Source of the DNA: Bacteroidota bacterium
GTDB lineage: Bacteria; Bacteroidota; Bacteroidia; Bacteroidales; FEN-979
Direction: 5' to 3'
DNA length: 64,000 nt
Assembly: GCA_026391355.1 (NCBI GenBank)
Contig: JAPLDH010000015.1
Location: 31,916 to 95,915 of the forward strand
Shown in pieces: positions 1-8,921 of this stretch. A program made the position numbers and the translations under genes. The notes beneath the pieces are model-generated. The model saw only the letters and a list, made by a program, of their open reading frames with translations, ran no database searches and was not told the DNA's origin. Positions within the stretch are counted from its first letter, which is position 1; each line of letters begins with the position of its first letter.

Positions 1-472
1 AGGATATTGTAGCATCGGGAGTATCGGTATAAGGTCCATCATCCGGGTATCCCCATTTTACCAGCGGAGGCAAAAGATCGTGATCCGGAAATTTAATGTT
101 GTGCCGGTCTTCGGCGCTTAAAAACCCGTCATACAGGTCACTGACAACCTCTTCAAAGGCATGGGTTGCATCCGCTTCATATTCTGAAGCATCCTGAAGG
201 ATTGCCTGGGCGATATCAAACAATATGAATCCCTGATCGTTATTCGGATTATGTAACTTTTTGAAATCGTTGACCGTGAATCCGTTTATGATCTTAACAA
301 AGGGTTCACAAACGTTTTGGCGATAAATGGGTGGTAATTTATCCTTGGCAGCCGTAAGTTTCTTTTTCAAATCAGCAAGTGTCGCCGGGTCAGCCGGTCC
401 CTTGTTTTTCTTTTTAAGATTGTTGTATGCATCCTTTTGTGCAGCATCCAGGTTGATAAATTTGATTGTCAT
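1..472 (-). CDS. Hypothetical protein, 3' end outside window
   Basis: This reading frame stays open from an ATG at 472 down to the window edge, giving at least 157 residues. It begins MTIKFINLDAAQKDAYNNL and is rich in Lys, Asp and Pro. The N-terminal part looks helical and charged (KKKNKGPADPATLADLKKK). The distal visible part contains a Pro- and Gly-rich stretch around LPPLVKWGYPDDGPYT. I see no signal peptide or membrane segment and do not recognise the family. It is divergent from the symporter gene at 634. A TATCTTTA sequence on the minus strand at 519-526, one base from the Bacteroidota -7 consensus, may serve as its promoter. That the frame is real rests on its uninterrupted length and codon-like composition only. 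Confidence 0.6.
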   Translation of the reverse strand, partial: MTIKFINLDAAQKDAYNNLKKKNKGPADPATLADLKKKLTAAKDKLPPIYRQNVCEPFVKIINGFTVNDFKKLHNPNNDQGFILFDIAQAILQDASEYEADATHAFEEVVSDLYDGFLSAEDRHNIKFPDHDLLPPLVKWGYPDDGPYTDTPDATIS

Positions 473-607
473 AATACACGGGTTTAAGGTTATCTGATCC
501 ATCATGAATAATTAAGAGTAAAGATAGGCAGGAACTTCATATATTCAAATAAAAAATATCCGGTGAAAATCAAAAATTTTACCCGGAATAGAAGATGATA
601 TTTCTTT

Positions 608-615
608 TACATTTG
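608..615 (+). promoter_or_regulatory. -7 promoter box of the symporter gene
   Basis: TACATTTG matches the Bacteroidota -7 consensus TAnnTTTG exactly. It would start transcription near 622, just before the ATG at 634. This argues against the upstream in-frame ATG at 595, which would lie outside the transcript. No clear -33 box is visible. Confidence 0.5.
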
Positions 616-633
616 TCGATCAGTTCCTTACCA

Positions 634-1983
634 ATGAAAAAGTCCCCAATCCTGGTCTTCATTCTTTTTTTTATCCTCTTATCCCTTTCAGCATCCATTA
701 CCCTCCTTGATTATTATGGGATTATGGAAATTCAGAAATGGATCATGATTGTTTCACGTTGGCTGGTAATTGGGATCCTTTTTTGGTTTGCTGCCCAAAA
801 GAGATCCCTGACCGGATTTATTCTGATCAGTATGCTGGCTGGAATTGAATTCGGGTGCGATCTTCCCGGGATTGCCGTCAAAATGGATATCATCAGCCAG
901 GTTTTTCTCCGGCTAATCAAAACCATCATCGCTCCGTTATTATTCGGAACCTTGGTAGTAGGGATTGCCGGTCATTCTAATCTGAAACAGGTAGGAAGGA
1001 TCGGGTGGAAATCAATCCTTTATTTTGAAGTGGTTACCACCATGGCCCTTTTTATCGGGCTGGCAGCGATAAACATCAGCCATGCCGGCGTTGGGATCCA
1101 GTTACCACCGGCAACAGATTCAGGTGATTTGAAAGTTTTACCGCCACAATCAGCCCGTGATCTGATCCTTCATATATTTCCGGAAAATTTTGCAAAATCA
1201 ATTGCAGAAGGCAATGTTTTACAGGTCGTTGTGTTTTCAATCCTGTTCGGGATCGGATGTGCGATGGCAGCCGAGAAATACCGGAATCCAATGGTCCGTT
1301 TTGCGGAAGCGCTTTCGGAGGTGATGTTCAAGTTCACGAACATCATTATGTACTTCGCCCCCTTTGCTGTTTTTGGAGCTATTGCCTTTACGGTAGGACA
1401 TCTTGGACTCGGTATTATGGTTAAACTGATCATGCTTCTTATAACACTCTATGTTTCCCTGATTGTCTTCATTGTATTTATCCTGATCCCCATCTGCCTT
1501 ATCCTGAAGATACCCATAAAACGATTTTTCAACGCAGTCCTTGAACCGGCTTCCATTGCATTTGCAACTACAAGTTCTGAAGCAGCATTGCCCCTGGCAA
1601 TGGAGAACATGGAAAAATTCGGTGTTCCCCGTCGGATCGTTTCTTTTGTTATTCCGCTGGGTTACAGCTTCAACCTCGACGGAACTACGCTCTACCTGAG
1701 CATGGCTTCGATCTTTGTTGCCCAGGCGGCAGGAATTAATATGCCGTTCGGGACACAGCTTGTCTTAATGCTTACCCTGATGCTGACCAGCAAAGGTGTC
1801 GCCGGTGTTTCCCGGGCTACCATCGTGATCCTGCTCGGGACGGTCTCCTCATTTGGCCTTCCAACCATGCCGGTCTTCGTACTTCTGGGTATCGATGCAC
1901 TCATGGATATGGGACGCACCGCCACCAATGTAATCGGGAATTGCCTCGCTTCTGCAGTCATGGCGAAATGGGAGAAGGAATGA
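634..1983 (+). CDS. Dicarboxylate/amino acid:cation symporter (DAACS/GltP-like)
   Basis: An integral inner-membrane secondary transporter of 449 residues, expected to take up glutamate, aspartate or C4-dicarboxylates with H+ or Na+. The sequence has many hydrophobic segments and the family signatures in order: ATTSSEAALPLAMENM (the serine-rich re-entrant loop), PLGYSFNLDGTTLYLS (the NMDGT-like motif, here NLDGT), SKGVAGVSRATIVIL, and near the C-terminus MDMGRTATNVIGNCLA. Length is normal for the family. I chose the ATG at 634 because a TAnnTTTG box at 608-615 lies between it and the alternative ATG at 595. The gene stands alone and converges on the PAP2 gene across an inverted repeat. Substrate and coupling ion cannot be told from sequence alone. 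Confidence 0.88.
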   Translation: MKKSPILVFILFFILLSLSASITLLDYYGIMEIQKWIMIVSRWLVIGILFWFAAQKRSLTGFILISMLAGIEFGCDLPGIAVKMDIISQVFLRLIKTIIAPLLFGTLVVGIAGHSNLKQVGRIGWKSILYFEVVTTMALFIGLAAINISHAGVGIQLPPATDSGDLKVLPPQSARDLILHIFPENFAKSIAEGNVLQVVVFSILFGIGCAMAAEKYRNPMVRFAEALSEVMFKFTNIIMYFAPFAVFGAIAFTVGHLGLGIMVKLIMLLITLYVSLIVFIVFILIPICLILKIPIKRFFNAVLEPASIAFATTSSEAALPLAMENMEKFGVPRRIVSFVIPLGYSFNLDGTTLYLSMASIFVAQAAGINMPFGTQLVLMLTLMLTSKGVAGVSRATIVILLGTVSSFGLPTMPVFVLLGIDALMDMGRTATNVIGNCLASAVMAKWEKE

Positions 1984-1992
1984 CCTTCTTCC

Positions 1993-2075
1993 TTAATGAC
2001 TTAATGACCTGATGACTTATTGTCTTAAGGTTCTACAAGAATTTAGTCATTAAGTCATCAAGTCATTAGGTCATT
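1993..2075. repeat. Inverted octamer-repeat tract between convergent genes
   Basis: The left arm (1993-2024) has four tandem 8-mers of the TTAATGAC type. The right arm (2044-2075) has four 8-mers of the AAGTCATT type, the reverse complement. Together they can form a long hairpin between two convergent genes, so a bidirectional terminator role is plausible. The TGA stop of the PAP2 gene (2071-2073) lies inside the last unit. Confidence 0.75.
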
Positions 2076-3255
2076 TTATAAGAATCATTTTTTGATTACC
2101 CGGCAGATTAATCTCCTTACATACATATTTCTCGGGCAGATCATTAATGATCTTCCCTTTATTGATCCGGATCAGAAAGGAACAGGAATCTCTTACTGGT
2201 AGGGCAAGCTTTACCTCATTTTTCAGTTCCGTAAACCACCCCATGGATTCGAAAGTGTATCGGCAGGTATCGCCTATCGTCCAATGTCCACGGATCTTGC
2301 TGTTCGGGAAACCGAATGCATTTACTTTGTATTCCAGGTGGAAAGCAGTATCCGGTAAAATTCTCACACTGGCATTCTTCAAATCAAACAGAATTACCCT
2401 GGGCCTGATTTTGGCTAATTCGGAATTGGTTACGTGGAATTGCTTGGAGGAGATGTAAGGTGTTGCAAGCAGCAACCCGATGGTTATAATGGGTAAAAGG
2501 ATACCCATTGCCAAAGTTATCCGTCGTGCTTTCTTTTTTTGATCTTCAGAAGAAAGGATCTTCATTTCTATGGGTTTATCAACCCTGAACAAGTAATGCC
2601 CTGTCAATGCAATGAGCCAAACCAACCCTCCTGCCCACAATACATCACTTGCAAAATGGCCGCCGGCCATCATCCTCGCAATGCCGATGATCACTCCGTA
2701 ACCGATACCCAGGACCAGGAAGGAGCAGGCAAGAAGCCTTTTCCGGTTCCGCAGAAAAAGATAAGGGATTGCAAGGTAAAAGCCCATAGAACAGTGTCCG
2801 CATGGGAAACTCTTTCCCTCATTGGTATCGCCTTTCTCACAAACGCAAACATACTTTTCCGTACCGCCAAATTCGGTGATCTCACGAGGCCGCGGACGAC
2901 CCGTATGGTCTTTAAGGAGCAGATTCACCAGGACCCCGGGGCCAACCACTATTGTGAAGACAAGTACCATCGATGCTTTCCGGTAATGAATATACTTTAC
3001 ATTCCAATAAGAGAGTGTGATCATGATCAATCCTGCAAATGCCAGGAAGTATCCGGGGAAGATACCGAACCGGTAAATAAAATCCCAGAATGGTTTGTAT
3101 TGAAGAAGCCATCCTTTTTCCGGAGAATAGAAATATCGTTGGAGGGCAATATCTGTATTGGTATAACGAAAAACCAGGGTAATGACACCCAATAACAGGA
3201 TAATGATGGCAAAGTCCTTAAATGCCTGGTTTTTAATAAATTTTGTGAATTTCAT
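2071..3255 (-). CDS. PAP2-family phosphatase with C-terminal extension
   Basis: A 394-residue membrane phosphatase. The N-terminal half has about six hydrophobic helices and the three PAP2 signatures: KDHTGRPRP (KX6RP), FPCGHCSMGFY (the PSGH box, with Cys in place of Ser), and IARMMAGGHFASDVLW (SRX5HX3D-like). Such enzymes remove phosphate from lipid substrates such as undecaprenyl-PP, phosphatidate or lipid A at the periplasmic face. After the PAP2 core, a further hydrophobic segment near residue 245-270 is followed by about 120 residues that look like a beta-rich exported domain. That is unusual for the family. The Cys-for-Ser change keeps GH and is seen in other PAP2 proteins. Substrate is unknown. 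It is separated from the downstream symporter by an inverted repeat. Confidence 0.82.
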   Translation of the reverse strand: MKFTKFIKNQAFKDFAIIILLLGVITLVFRYTNTDIALQRYFYSPEKGWLLQYKPFWDFIYRFGIFPGYFLAFAGLIMITLSYWNVKYIHYRKASMVLVFTIVVGPGVLVNLLLKDHTGRPRPREITEFGGTEKYVCVCEKGDTNEGKSFPCGHCSMGFYLAIPYLFLRNRKRLLACSFLVLGIGYGVIIGIARMMAGGHFASDVLWAGGLVWLIALTGHYLFRVDKPIEMKILSSEDQKKKARRITLAMGILLPIITIGLLLATPYISSKQFHVTNSELAKIRPRVILFDLKNASVRILPDTAFHLEYKVNAFGFPNSKIRGHWTIGDTCRYTFESMGWFTELKNEVKLALPVRDSCSFLIRINKGKIINDLPEKYVCKEINLPGNQKMILIK

Positions 3256-3279
3256 CCGGTGAAGGAAGTTTGTGCCTGT

Positions 3280-4254
3280 CTATACTTGAAACACCCTGCT
3301 TTCCCTGTCAAGCCGCTCCATATCCTCATCCGTCATCCGGAAATTCATTGCCCCTGGATTTTCGAGTGCATGCGATTCCTTGGTTGCTCCCGGAATGACA
3401 AAAACGGTTTCCCCGTGAAAATGGATCATCCAGTTCAGGGCGACCTGCGAAGTAGTCACCTGATACTTTTTTGCAAGCTCTTTGATGAGCATGATCAGAG
3501 GTCTGCTCTTTTCAAGGGCAGATGGTTTAAAAAAGGAAGAATGTTTTCTGTAACCGATCGTTTTTATCATTTCGGGATGTTCGTGAAACTTACCGGTCAC
3601 TAAACCTTGAGCCAACGGGGAATAGGCAATGATTGATATCCCCAATTCCTTTGCTGTTTGCAGGATCCCGTTAGATTCAATACGCCTGTCGAGCAGACTG
3701 TATCGAACCTGGTTTGATACCAGGGGAATCCCAAGTTTATCAAGCGTTTCCCAGGCATTCTTCATTTTCGCTGCGGAAAAGTTGCTTACCCCGATATACC
3801 GGATCTTCCCGGATTTCACAAGCTCTGCCATCGCTTTCATCTCTGCCTTTTCATTGGAAAGTCCATACGGCTGGTGAACCTGGTAAAGATCGATGGGAAA
3901 GGGAGAAAGAGCTTCAATCCGCTCCCCGATGGTTTTTGGGATGTTGGATGCAAAACGGAACATCGGCCACCACTTGGTAGCGATCAGCACATCGCCTGGC
4001 TTTTTGCCTAGAGTCGTGAGTGATTTCGAAAGCGCCTTTTCGGAAACTCCGTTACCGTAAACCTCAGCCGTATCAAACCAGTTGATCCCTCCTTCAAGAG
4101 AGATATTAACGATCGACCGGATAAGATCATCATCAAGGGTTGGCCAGAATTTTCCGGCTAGATTGTTTTGCTTGCTGAATTGCCAGCATCCCAAACCAAC
4201 CGGTGTTAAGTGTAAATCCGATTTACCTAAGAAACGGTAATTTGTTTGTTCCAT
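3280..4254 (-). CDS. Aldo/keto reductase
   Basis: A soluble NADPH-dependent oxidoreductase of the aldo/keto reductase superfamily, 324 residues, expected to fold as a TIM barrel. Visible signatures are GLGCWQFSK near the N-terminus, NWFDTAEVYGNGVSEK (catalytic Asp and Tyr), ATKWWP (catalytic Lys), DLYQVHQPYG (catalytic His), YIGVSNFS, and the cofactor-binding VIPGATKESHALEN. All four catalytic residues appear present. The physiological substrate cannot be inferred. The gene ends 24 bp upstream of the PAP2 gene on the same strand, so the two may be co-transcribed. Confidence 0.88.
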   Translation of the reverse strand: MEQTNYRFLGKSDLHLTPVGLGCWQFSKQNNLAGKFWPTLDDDLIRSIVNISLEGGINWFDTAEVYGNGVSEKALSKSLTTLGKKPGDVLIATKWWPMFRFASNIPKTIGERIEALSPFPIDLYQVHQPYGLSNEKAEMKAMAELVKSGKIRYIGVSNFSAAKMKNAWETLDKLGIPLVSNQVRYSLLDRRIESNGILQTAKELGISIIAYSPLAQGLVTGKFHEHPEMIKTIGYRKHSSFFKPSALEKSRPLIMLIKELAKKYQVTTSQVALNWMIHFHGETVFVIPGATKESHALENPGAMNFRMTDEDMERLDRESRVFQV

Positions 4255-4291
4255 AAAATTAAAGATTAAACCAGGGAGAACAAATATACAG

Positions 4292-4376
4292 AAAAACCTT
4301 CCAGGTTTGAATTTGATAAATTTAGACTATTTTATCCAAGAATAAATGTGTTTATTAACAAAAACCTGGAAGGTTT
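4292..4376. repeat. Spaced inverted repeat upstream of two divergent genes
   Basis: AAACCTTCCAGGTTT near 4294-4308 reappears as its inverted counterpart AAACCTGGAAGGTTT at 4362-4376, about 53 nt apart. Each arm is itself partly palindromic. It lies between the divergent aldo/keto reductase and ATPase genes, so it is not a simple terminator of either. The rest of the 4255-4682 spacer has a G+C-rich hairpin (4524-4549), the palindromic repeat at 4557-4613, and no gene that I can support. Confidence 0.6.
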
Positions 4377-4556
4377 GATGCTAATCCGTTTTGATCTGCT
4401 TAACTCTTACCGCAAAAAGCGGTGTCGCTCATCAATGGTTGCTAACAGAAATTTATTTTAATTTCATGGTAATTACCGAAATAATCAATTGGTATGAACC
4501 CCAAGGCAAAGCCCTGGACCCCAAATTCCGGGGCAAGCCCCGGGGAATTTACCATG

Positions 4557-4613
4557 CACCTCATCCCCTGCACCCCTTCTCCTTAAGGAGAAGGGGACGG
4601 GGGGGTTGAGGTG
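4557..4613. repeat. G+C-rich intergenic palindrome, copy a
   Basis: CACCTCA at 4557-4563 pairs with TGAGGTG at 4607-4613. Between them sits the perfect palindrome CCTTCTCCTTAAGGAGAAGG followed by a run of G. Related C/G-rich palindromes occur at 8826-8905, 39208-39260 and 40338-40379, all between genes. Confidence 0.65.
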
Positions 4614-4653
4614 AAAAAATTAAAATATGTCAACCTGATATGACAAATATTAT

Positions 4654-4661
4654 TAAATTTG
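4654..4661 (+). promoter_or_regulatory. -7 promoter box of the DUF4143 ATPase gene
   Basis: TAAATTTG fits TAnnTTTG exactly and predicts a start near 4668. The in-frame TTG at 4659 would lie inside the promoter, so the ATG at 4683 is the better start. Confidence 0.5.
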
Positions 4662-4682
4662 TCGAATAAACATGACAAATTT

Positions 4683-5822
4683 ATGAATCAGCAAAATTAT
4701 GTTCGTTTTCAAAAGGAAAAAATTGTTTCCTGGTTATTCCAGGGGAAGGTGATTATTGTTTATGGAGCAAGACAGGTAGGAAAGACGACACTGGTCAAGG
4801 AGATTATTGAGGAGACGCCCGGATCCGTTTATTTTAACTGTGAACGTCATAATATAAAAACAATTCTGGAAAGCGGGAACCTGGAGTCAATTCGAGACCA
4901 TTTCGGGCAAGCCAAACTGGTCGTATTGGATGAAGCCCAGAAAATAAAGGGAATCGGATCCCTGTTAAAACTTTTAACAGATACCTGGCCGGAAATACAA
5001 CTCATTGCAACGGGATCCAGCAGTTTTAACCTTATCAGCGAACTGTCTGAACCGCTAACTGGGAGAAATGTTAAATTTTTACTCTTACCGTTAGCATTAA
5101 CCGAATTGAAACAAAAAAATACACTTGCTGAACTGGATGAAAAACTGGAATCATATCTGCGGTTTGGGATGTATCCGGGAATTGTTGACAGGGATAATGA
5201 AAAGAAAATGATATTGCTTGATGAACTTGCTTCAGATTATCTTTATAGGGATGTACTCATGTTTGAAAATCTTAAAAATCCTGAACTTTTGACACAAATC
5301 CTGAAAGCATTGGCCTTGCAATTGGGAAATGAAGTTTCGTACCGTGAGTTATCAACCCTTTTAAAAGTTTCCGTCGCAATGATTCAGAAATATATCCAGG
5401 TACTGGAGCGCTCCTTTATTATTTACAGGTTGACTTCCTTTAGCCGGAATCTGAGAAATGAACTTACCAGGAGCCATAAGTATTATTTTTATGATCTTGG
5501 GGTACGGAACAGCCTGCTTCAGAATTTTAATCTTTTACAAAACAGGAATGATACCGGTTTCCTTTGGGAAAACTTTTGTATGATAGAGCGCCTGAAAATT
5601 AATCAGCGACAAGATCTTCGAAAAAATCTTTATTTCTGGAGAACTTATCAGCAACAGGAAATCGACCTGATTGAAGAATACGGCGGGAGATTATCGGCAT
5701 ATGAATTCAAATGGACTCCCGGTACAAAAACGAAACCCCCCGATACCTTTATGAGATCTTACCCCGGAAGCGATTTCCACGTTATTCATCCGGAGAATTA
5801 TCATTCATTTCTTCTGGAATAA
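4683..5822 (+). CDS. ATP-binding protein, AAA_14/DUF4143 family
   Basis: A 379-residue P-loop protein. The N-terminal AAA part has Walker A at GARQVGKTTL, Walker B at LVVLDEAQK and a sensor at IATGSSSFNL. The C-terminal DUF4143 part contains the winged-helix-like stretch VSYRELSTLLKVSVAMIQKY, followed by YYFYDLGVRN, LWENF and a nuclease-like end (FWRTYQQQEIDLIEEYGG, YEFKW). This family is widespread in Bacteroidota and archaea, often in many copies and in accessory regions. Its function is poorly defined, and mobile-element or toxin-antitoxin-like roles have been suggested. The spacer 5823-6010 after it holds a short open stretch but no gene I can identify. Confidence 0.85.
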   Translation: MNQQNYVRFQKEKIVSWLFQGKVIIVYGARQVGKTTLVKEIIEETPGSVYFNCERHNIKTILESGNLESIRDHFGQAKLVVLDEAQKIKGIGSLLKLLTDTWPEIQLIATGSSSFNLISELSEPLTGRNVKFLLLPLALTELKQKNTLAELDEKLESYLRFGMYPGIVDRDNEKKMILLDELASDYLYRDVLMFENLKNPELLTQILKALALQLGNEVSYRELSTLLKVSVAMIQKYIQVLERSFIIYRLTSFSRNLRNELTRSHKYYFYDLGVRNSLLQNFNLLQNRNDTGFLWENFCMIERLKINQRQDLRKNLYFWRTYQQQEIDLIEEYGGRLSAYEFKWTPGTKTKPPDTFMRSYPGSDFHVIHPENYHSFLLE

Positions 5823-6010
5823 ATTGACTTTTCGGCGTGGACTCAAAGATGAAATTCAGAAAATAACAAAAAATGTTTATTCTAATAATCCGGATTTTCT
5901 AAGAAAAGAATAAATATGGCAAACAGGTAAGAGATGTCTTTTCAGTTGGACCTGGCTAAGAATACCCAAAAAAAATGTAACTTTCTATGGATTAATTTAT
6001 AAGAAGACCA

Positions 6011-6190
6011 ATGAACGAAATAATTTTTCTTGTTGAAGAAACACCGGAAGGTGGTTATACTGCTCGTGCATTAGGTAATGATATATACACGCAAGCAGAG
6101 ACAGAGAAGCAACTGAAAGAGATGATAAAGGATGCAGTAATCTGCCATTTTGATGAAAAGACAAATCAGTCTATTATAATAAATAGGTAA
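6011..6190 (+). CDS. Small HicB-like protein (59 aa)
   Basis: An ATG at 6011 opens a 59-codon frame that ends at 6190. The start MNEIIFLVEETPEGGYTARA and the middle TEKQLKEMIKDAVICHFDE match the pattern of the small HicB-like partial-RNase H-fold antitoxins often mis-annotated as 2-oxoisovalerate dehydrogenase E1. The C-terminus (IIINR) is shorter than usual, as those proteins normally continue a few residues. It lies 17 nt upstream of a second HicB-like gene. No HicA toxin follows either, so this may be a relic or a stand-alone regulator. A TAACTTTC sequence at 5978-5985 is a near match to the -7 consensus. Confidence 0.65.
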   Translation: MNEIIFLVEETPEGGYTARALGNDIYTQAETEKQLKEMIKDAVICHFDEKTNQSIIINR

Positions 6191-6207
6191 GCAAATTTAT
6201 CATTGTG

Positions 6208-6450
6208 ATGAAAAAGAATAATAGTCAAAAAATCCATCTTCCAATATTGGTTGAACAAGATGAAGATGATATTTATATTGTAAGCTGTCCTGTCTTTAAA
6301 GGATGCCATTCTTATGGCAAGTCGATTGATGAGGCGTTGAATAATATCAAAGAAGTAATTGAAATTTGCATTGAAGAAGAAAGAGAGAGGAACCCAACCG
6401 GTATGAACCGGTTTGTTGGTTTTCGGGAGATGGAAGTATCGCCAAATTAA
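6208..6450 (+). CDS. HicB-family antitoxin-like protein
   Basis: An 80-residue protein starting at the ATG at 6208; the GTG one codon earlier is a less likely start. The pattern LPILVEQDEDDIYIVSCPVFKGCHSYGKSIDEALNNIKEVIE is the HicB partial RNase H-like domain: a strand facing an acidic turn, the CP.F.GCHSYG loop, then a helix. Antitoxins of this type bind HicA mRNA interferases and often repress their own operon. No HicA-like gene is visible within the next 50 nt, where the convergent cstA gene ends. It is therefore an orphan, or its partner is elsewhere. Confidence 0.75.
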   Translation: MKKNNSQKIHLPILVEQDEDDIYIVSCPVFKGCHSYGKSIDEALNNIKEVIEICIEEERERNPTGMNRFVGFREMEVSPN

Positions 6451-6503
6451 TTCAACGCAGAATTCACAAATTAACAGGGTGAATTAAATAGAGTGTTACC
6501 GTT

Positions 6504-8321
6504 TCATCCCCGTTCCAATGATTTTCTTTTTGCACGAATCCATTGCGGTACGGCATCTTTCAGAATAGCCAGGGCACATAGCAGGATCACAACCGTTAAG
6601 ATGAGATTGATAATTCCATGAATAAACATATTCGGAATATACATCTGCGGGATATATATTCCGGAAATATTTTTAATACATGCAGTAAAGGTAACCGCGA
6701 AGACAAAAATCATAGGAATAATGGTTACCCAGGCATATCTCAATTTTCCCTGGTTGATGATGTATGAAGTTCCGATGGTCAGCGCAATTCCGGCAAGAAG
6801 CTGGTTGGCTGCACCGAACATTGGCCAGATGCTGGTCACACTCCCGGTATAGATAAAATAGCCCCAAATGAAAACTACAACTCCGCTGGCAAGAAGATTT
6901 CCAGGCAACCAGTCCGTTCTTTTAAACCGTTTGGAATAATTGCCAAGGAATTCCTGCAGGATAAAACGTGCCACACGTGTTCCGGCATCGATCGTTGTAA
7001 GAATGAACAATGCCTCGAACATAATGGCAAAGTGATACCAATAGGACATCAGAGAATTGAGCCCGGGAATGGACGAAAATATCTGTGCCATCCCGACTGC
7101 CAGTGAGACTGCCCCGCCGGTCCTGCCAACCACATTCTCGCCAACCTCTTTGGAGAGCTTTGCCAGGTCTGAATGAATGAACCCCATTGCGTGCAGTTGC
7201 GGTAAGATCTGGGTGAATTTCTCAGGTGAAACATTGATCTGGAAATAATCGAGCGGAAAAAGACTGGCAGCGGCGATTAATGCAAGGATGCTTACAAACC
7301 CTTCGGAAAGCATTGCTCCCACGGCAATTGGTTTGATATGCGACTCTTTCAGGATCATCTTTGGAGTCGTTCCGGAACCGATTAAAGCATGAAAACCGGA
7401 AATGGCCCCGCAGGCAATGGTGATGAAAAGGTAAGGGAACAGGGTTCCCGGAATAACCGGACCTCCGCCATGGATAAATGTAGTAAATGCAGGCATCTTC
7501 AGATCGGGTGCAACAATAATAATTCCTGCAGCCAGCATGGCTACGACACCAAGTTTCATAAATGTGCTGAGATAATCACGTGGGGATAGAAGTAACCAGA
7601 CCGGCAATGCAGACGCCAGGAAACCATAGACTGCCAAGAGAATGACCAATGTTTTGCGATCGAAATGAAACCAGGAAGCCAGTGGAGATCCCGGTATATA
7701 TTTTCCAATGATAACGGCCAGTGTGAGAAAGATAACTCCAAAAACTGTCGCTTCTACTGTTTTTCCTTTTCTGAAACGAAACATCCATAGGCCCATCGCA
7801 ATGGCGATGGGGATAGTAGAAGCAATGGTGAAGGTGGCCCATGAGCTTTCTGCCAGGGCATTGACCACAACCATTCCCAATCCTGCGATGGCAATGATGA
7901 TAATGATGAAAGTGGCTATGGATGCAGTTATCCCGCTGGTCAGTTTTTTAATCTCAAGCAATGCAATTTCAGCCAATGACTTGCCGTCATGCCTGACTGA
8001 AGCAGTAAGAATGACTACATCATGCACTGCTCCTGCAAGTACTGCACCCAGTACCATCCACAAGAAACCGGGGAAATACCCGAACTGGCATGCCAGGACG
8101 GGCCCGACAAGGGGACCTGCCCCTGCAATAGCCGCGAAATGATGCCCGAACAGCACCCATTTGTTCATCGGGTAATAGTTCTGGCCATCATAAAGCCGGC
8201 CTGAAGGTGTAAGCCGTGAATCATCCAGCGCAAGAACCTTTGCAGTGATAAAACTGAAGTAAAAACGATAAGCCAGGACAAAGATCGCGAGTGAGCCGAT
8301 CACCAGGGGCATTGCATTCAT
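6504..8321 (-). CDS. cstA: Carbon starvation protein CstA
   Basis: A 605-residue polytopic inner-membrane transporter of the CstA/BtsT family, linked in enterobacteria to peptide and pyruvate uptake during carbon limitation. The N-terminal signature is clear: [21 protein letters not shown], then [22 protein letters not shown] and [19 protein letters not shown]. The body has more than a dozen hydrophobic segments, including [14 protein letters not shown]. The C-terminal part continues with further helices and ends in a short basic tail. It is divergent from the complex I operon, with 122 nt between the start codons. A minus-strand TAAATTTG box lies at 8373-8380. Confidence 0.93.
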   Translation of the reverse strand: MNAMPLVIGSLAIFVLAYRFYFSFITAKVLALDDSRLTPSGRLYDGQNYYPMNKWVLFGHHFAAIAGAGPLVGPVLACQFGYFPGFLWMVLGAVLAGAVHDVVILTASVRHDGKSLAEIALLEIKKLTSGITASIATFIIIIIAIAGLGMVVVNALAESSWATFTIASTIPIAIAMGLWMFRFRKGKTVEATVFGVIFLTLAVIIGKYIPGSPLASWFHFDRKTLVILLAVYGFLASALPVWLLLSPRDYLSTFMKLGVVAMLAAGIIIVAPDLKMPAFTTFIHGGGPVIPGTLFPYLFITIACGAISGFHALIGSGTTPKMILKESHIKPIAVGAMLSEGFVSILALIAAASLFPLDYFQINVSPEKFTQILPQLHAMGFIHSDLAKLSKEVGENVVGRTGGAVSLAVGMAQIFSSIPGLNSLMSYWYHFAIMFEALFILTTIDAGTRVARFILQEFLGNYSKRFKRTDWLPGNLLASGVVVFIWGYFIYTGSVTSIWPMFGAANQLLAGIALTIGTSYIINQGKLRYAWVTIIPMIFVFAVTFTACIKNISGIYIPQMYIPNMFIHGIINLILTVVILLCALAILKDAVPQWIRAKRKSLERG

Positions 8322-8372
8322 AGTATCAAAGAATTTTAGTGTATCATTACCACGTCAATCCAATCAAGGAAG

Positions 8373-8380
8373 CAAATTTA
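8373..8380 (-). promoter_or_regulatory. -7 promoter box of cstA
   Basis: On the minus strand this reads TAAATTTG, a full match to TAnnTTTG. It predicts a start near 8366 and a leader of about 45 nt before the cstA ATG at 8321. No good -33 match is visible. Confidence 0.45.
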
Positions 8381-8416
8381 TTTAAATTTTGAGCCGGTGT
8401 AGGATAAGAAAAAAAT

Positions 8417-8424
8417 TAACTTTG
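8417..8424 (+). promoter_or_regulatory. -7 promoter box of the nuo operon
   Basis: TAACTTTG fits TAnnTTTG exactly. Transcription would begin near 8431, leaving about 13 nt of leader before the nuoA ATG at 8444. Confidence 0.5.
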
Positions 8425-8443
8425 TCAAGAATTATTCTAAATT

Positions 8444-8824
8444 ATGGATAAGACATTCGTTCCGGCTGATTACATACCCATACTTGTTCAATTTGCTGTT
8501 GCTTTTGGTTTTGTCTTAATTACAATGACCCTGACCCATATTATCGGGGGTAAACGAAAGAAAATTCACACGATCAGAAAAGAAGAAAATTTCGAATGCG
8601 GGATCGAGGTGAAAGGCAATGCAAGATTCCCCTTTTCGGTTCAATATTTCCTTATTGCCATTTTATTTGTATTGTTTGATGTGGAAATAATCTTCTTTTA
8701 TCCCTGGGCGATCAACTTTAAATCCACAGGGTGGAACGGATTTTTTGAAATGCTCCTATTCCTGGGTTTTTTAATGTTTGGATTTTATTACATCATACAG
8801 AAAGGGGCATTTAAATGGGATTAA
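8444..8824 (+). CDS. nuoA: NADH-quinone oxidoreductase subunit A
   Basis: First gene of the complex I operon; a 126-residue membrane subunit near the quinone channel. Three hydrophobic helices are visible (residues about 8-30, 65-85 and 95-118). The family motifs are ECGIEVKGNARFPFSVQYFL, then LLFDVEIIFFYPWAI-like text reading VLFDVEIIFFYPWAI. The conserved Cys in the first loop, involved in the active/deactive transition in mitochondria, is present in ECG. An exact -7 box lies at 8417-8424. Confidence 0.96.
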   Translation: MDKTFVPADYIPILVQFAVAFGFVLITMTLTHIIGGKRKKIHTIRKEENFECGIEVKGNARFPFSVQYFLIAILFVLFDVEIIFFYPWAINFKSTGWNGFFEMLLFLGFLMFGFYYIIQKGAFKWD

Positions 8825-8825
8825 A

Positions 8826-8905
8826 CCTGCCCCCTCCTAAATCCTCCCCCAAAAAGGGGAGGACTTATCGCCCCTCCCTTAGTGGGGAGGGGGACGGGGT
8901 GGGGC
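8826..8905. repeat. G+C-rich intergenic palindromes, copy b (nuoA-nuoB spacer)
   Basis: Two adjacent hairpins, centred on CCTCCCCC/GGGGAGG (8843-8862) and CCCCTCCC/GGGGAGGGG (8871-8893), then GGGACGGGGTGGGGC. It fills the nuoA-nuoB gap inside an operon, so full termination there is unlikely. Partial attenuation or RNA processing are possible. Confidence 0.65.
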
Positions 8906-8921
8906 TAAGAAATGAATTCAA

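Noticed and set aside
4391..4609. 72-codon open frame in the spacer before the ATPase gene
   Set aside because: It runs through the G+C-rich palindrome and a hairpin; the protein text is low-complexity and ends in RRRGRGG from the repeat. Not a credible gene.
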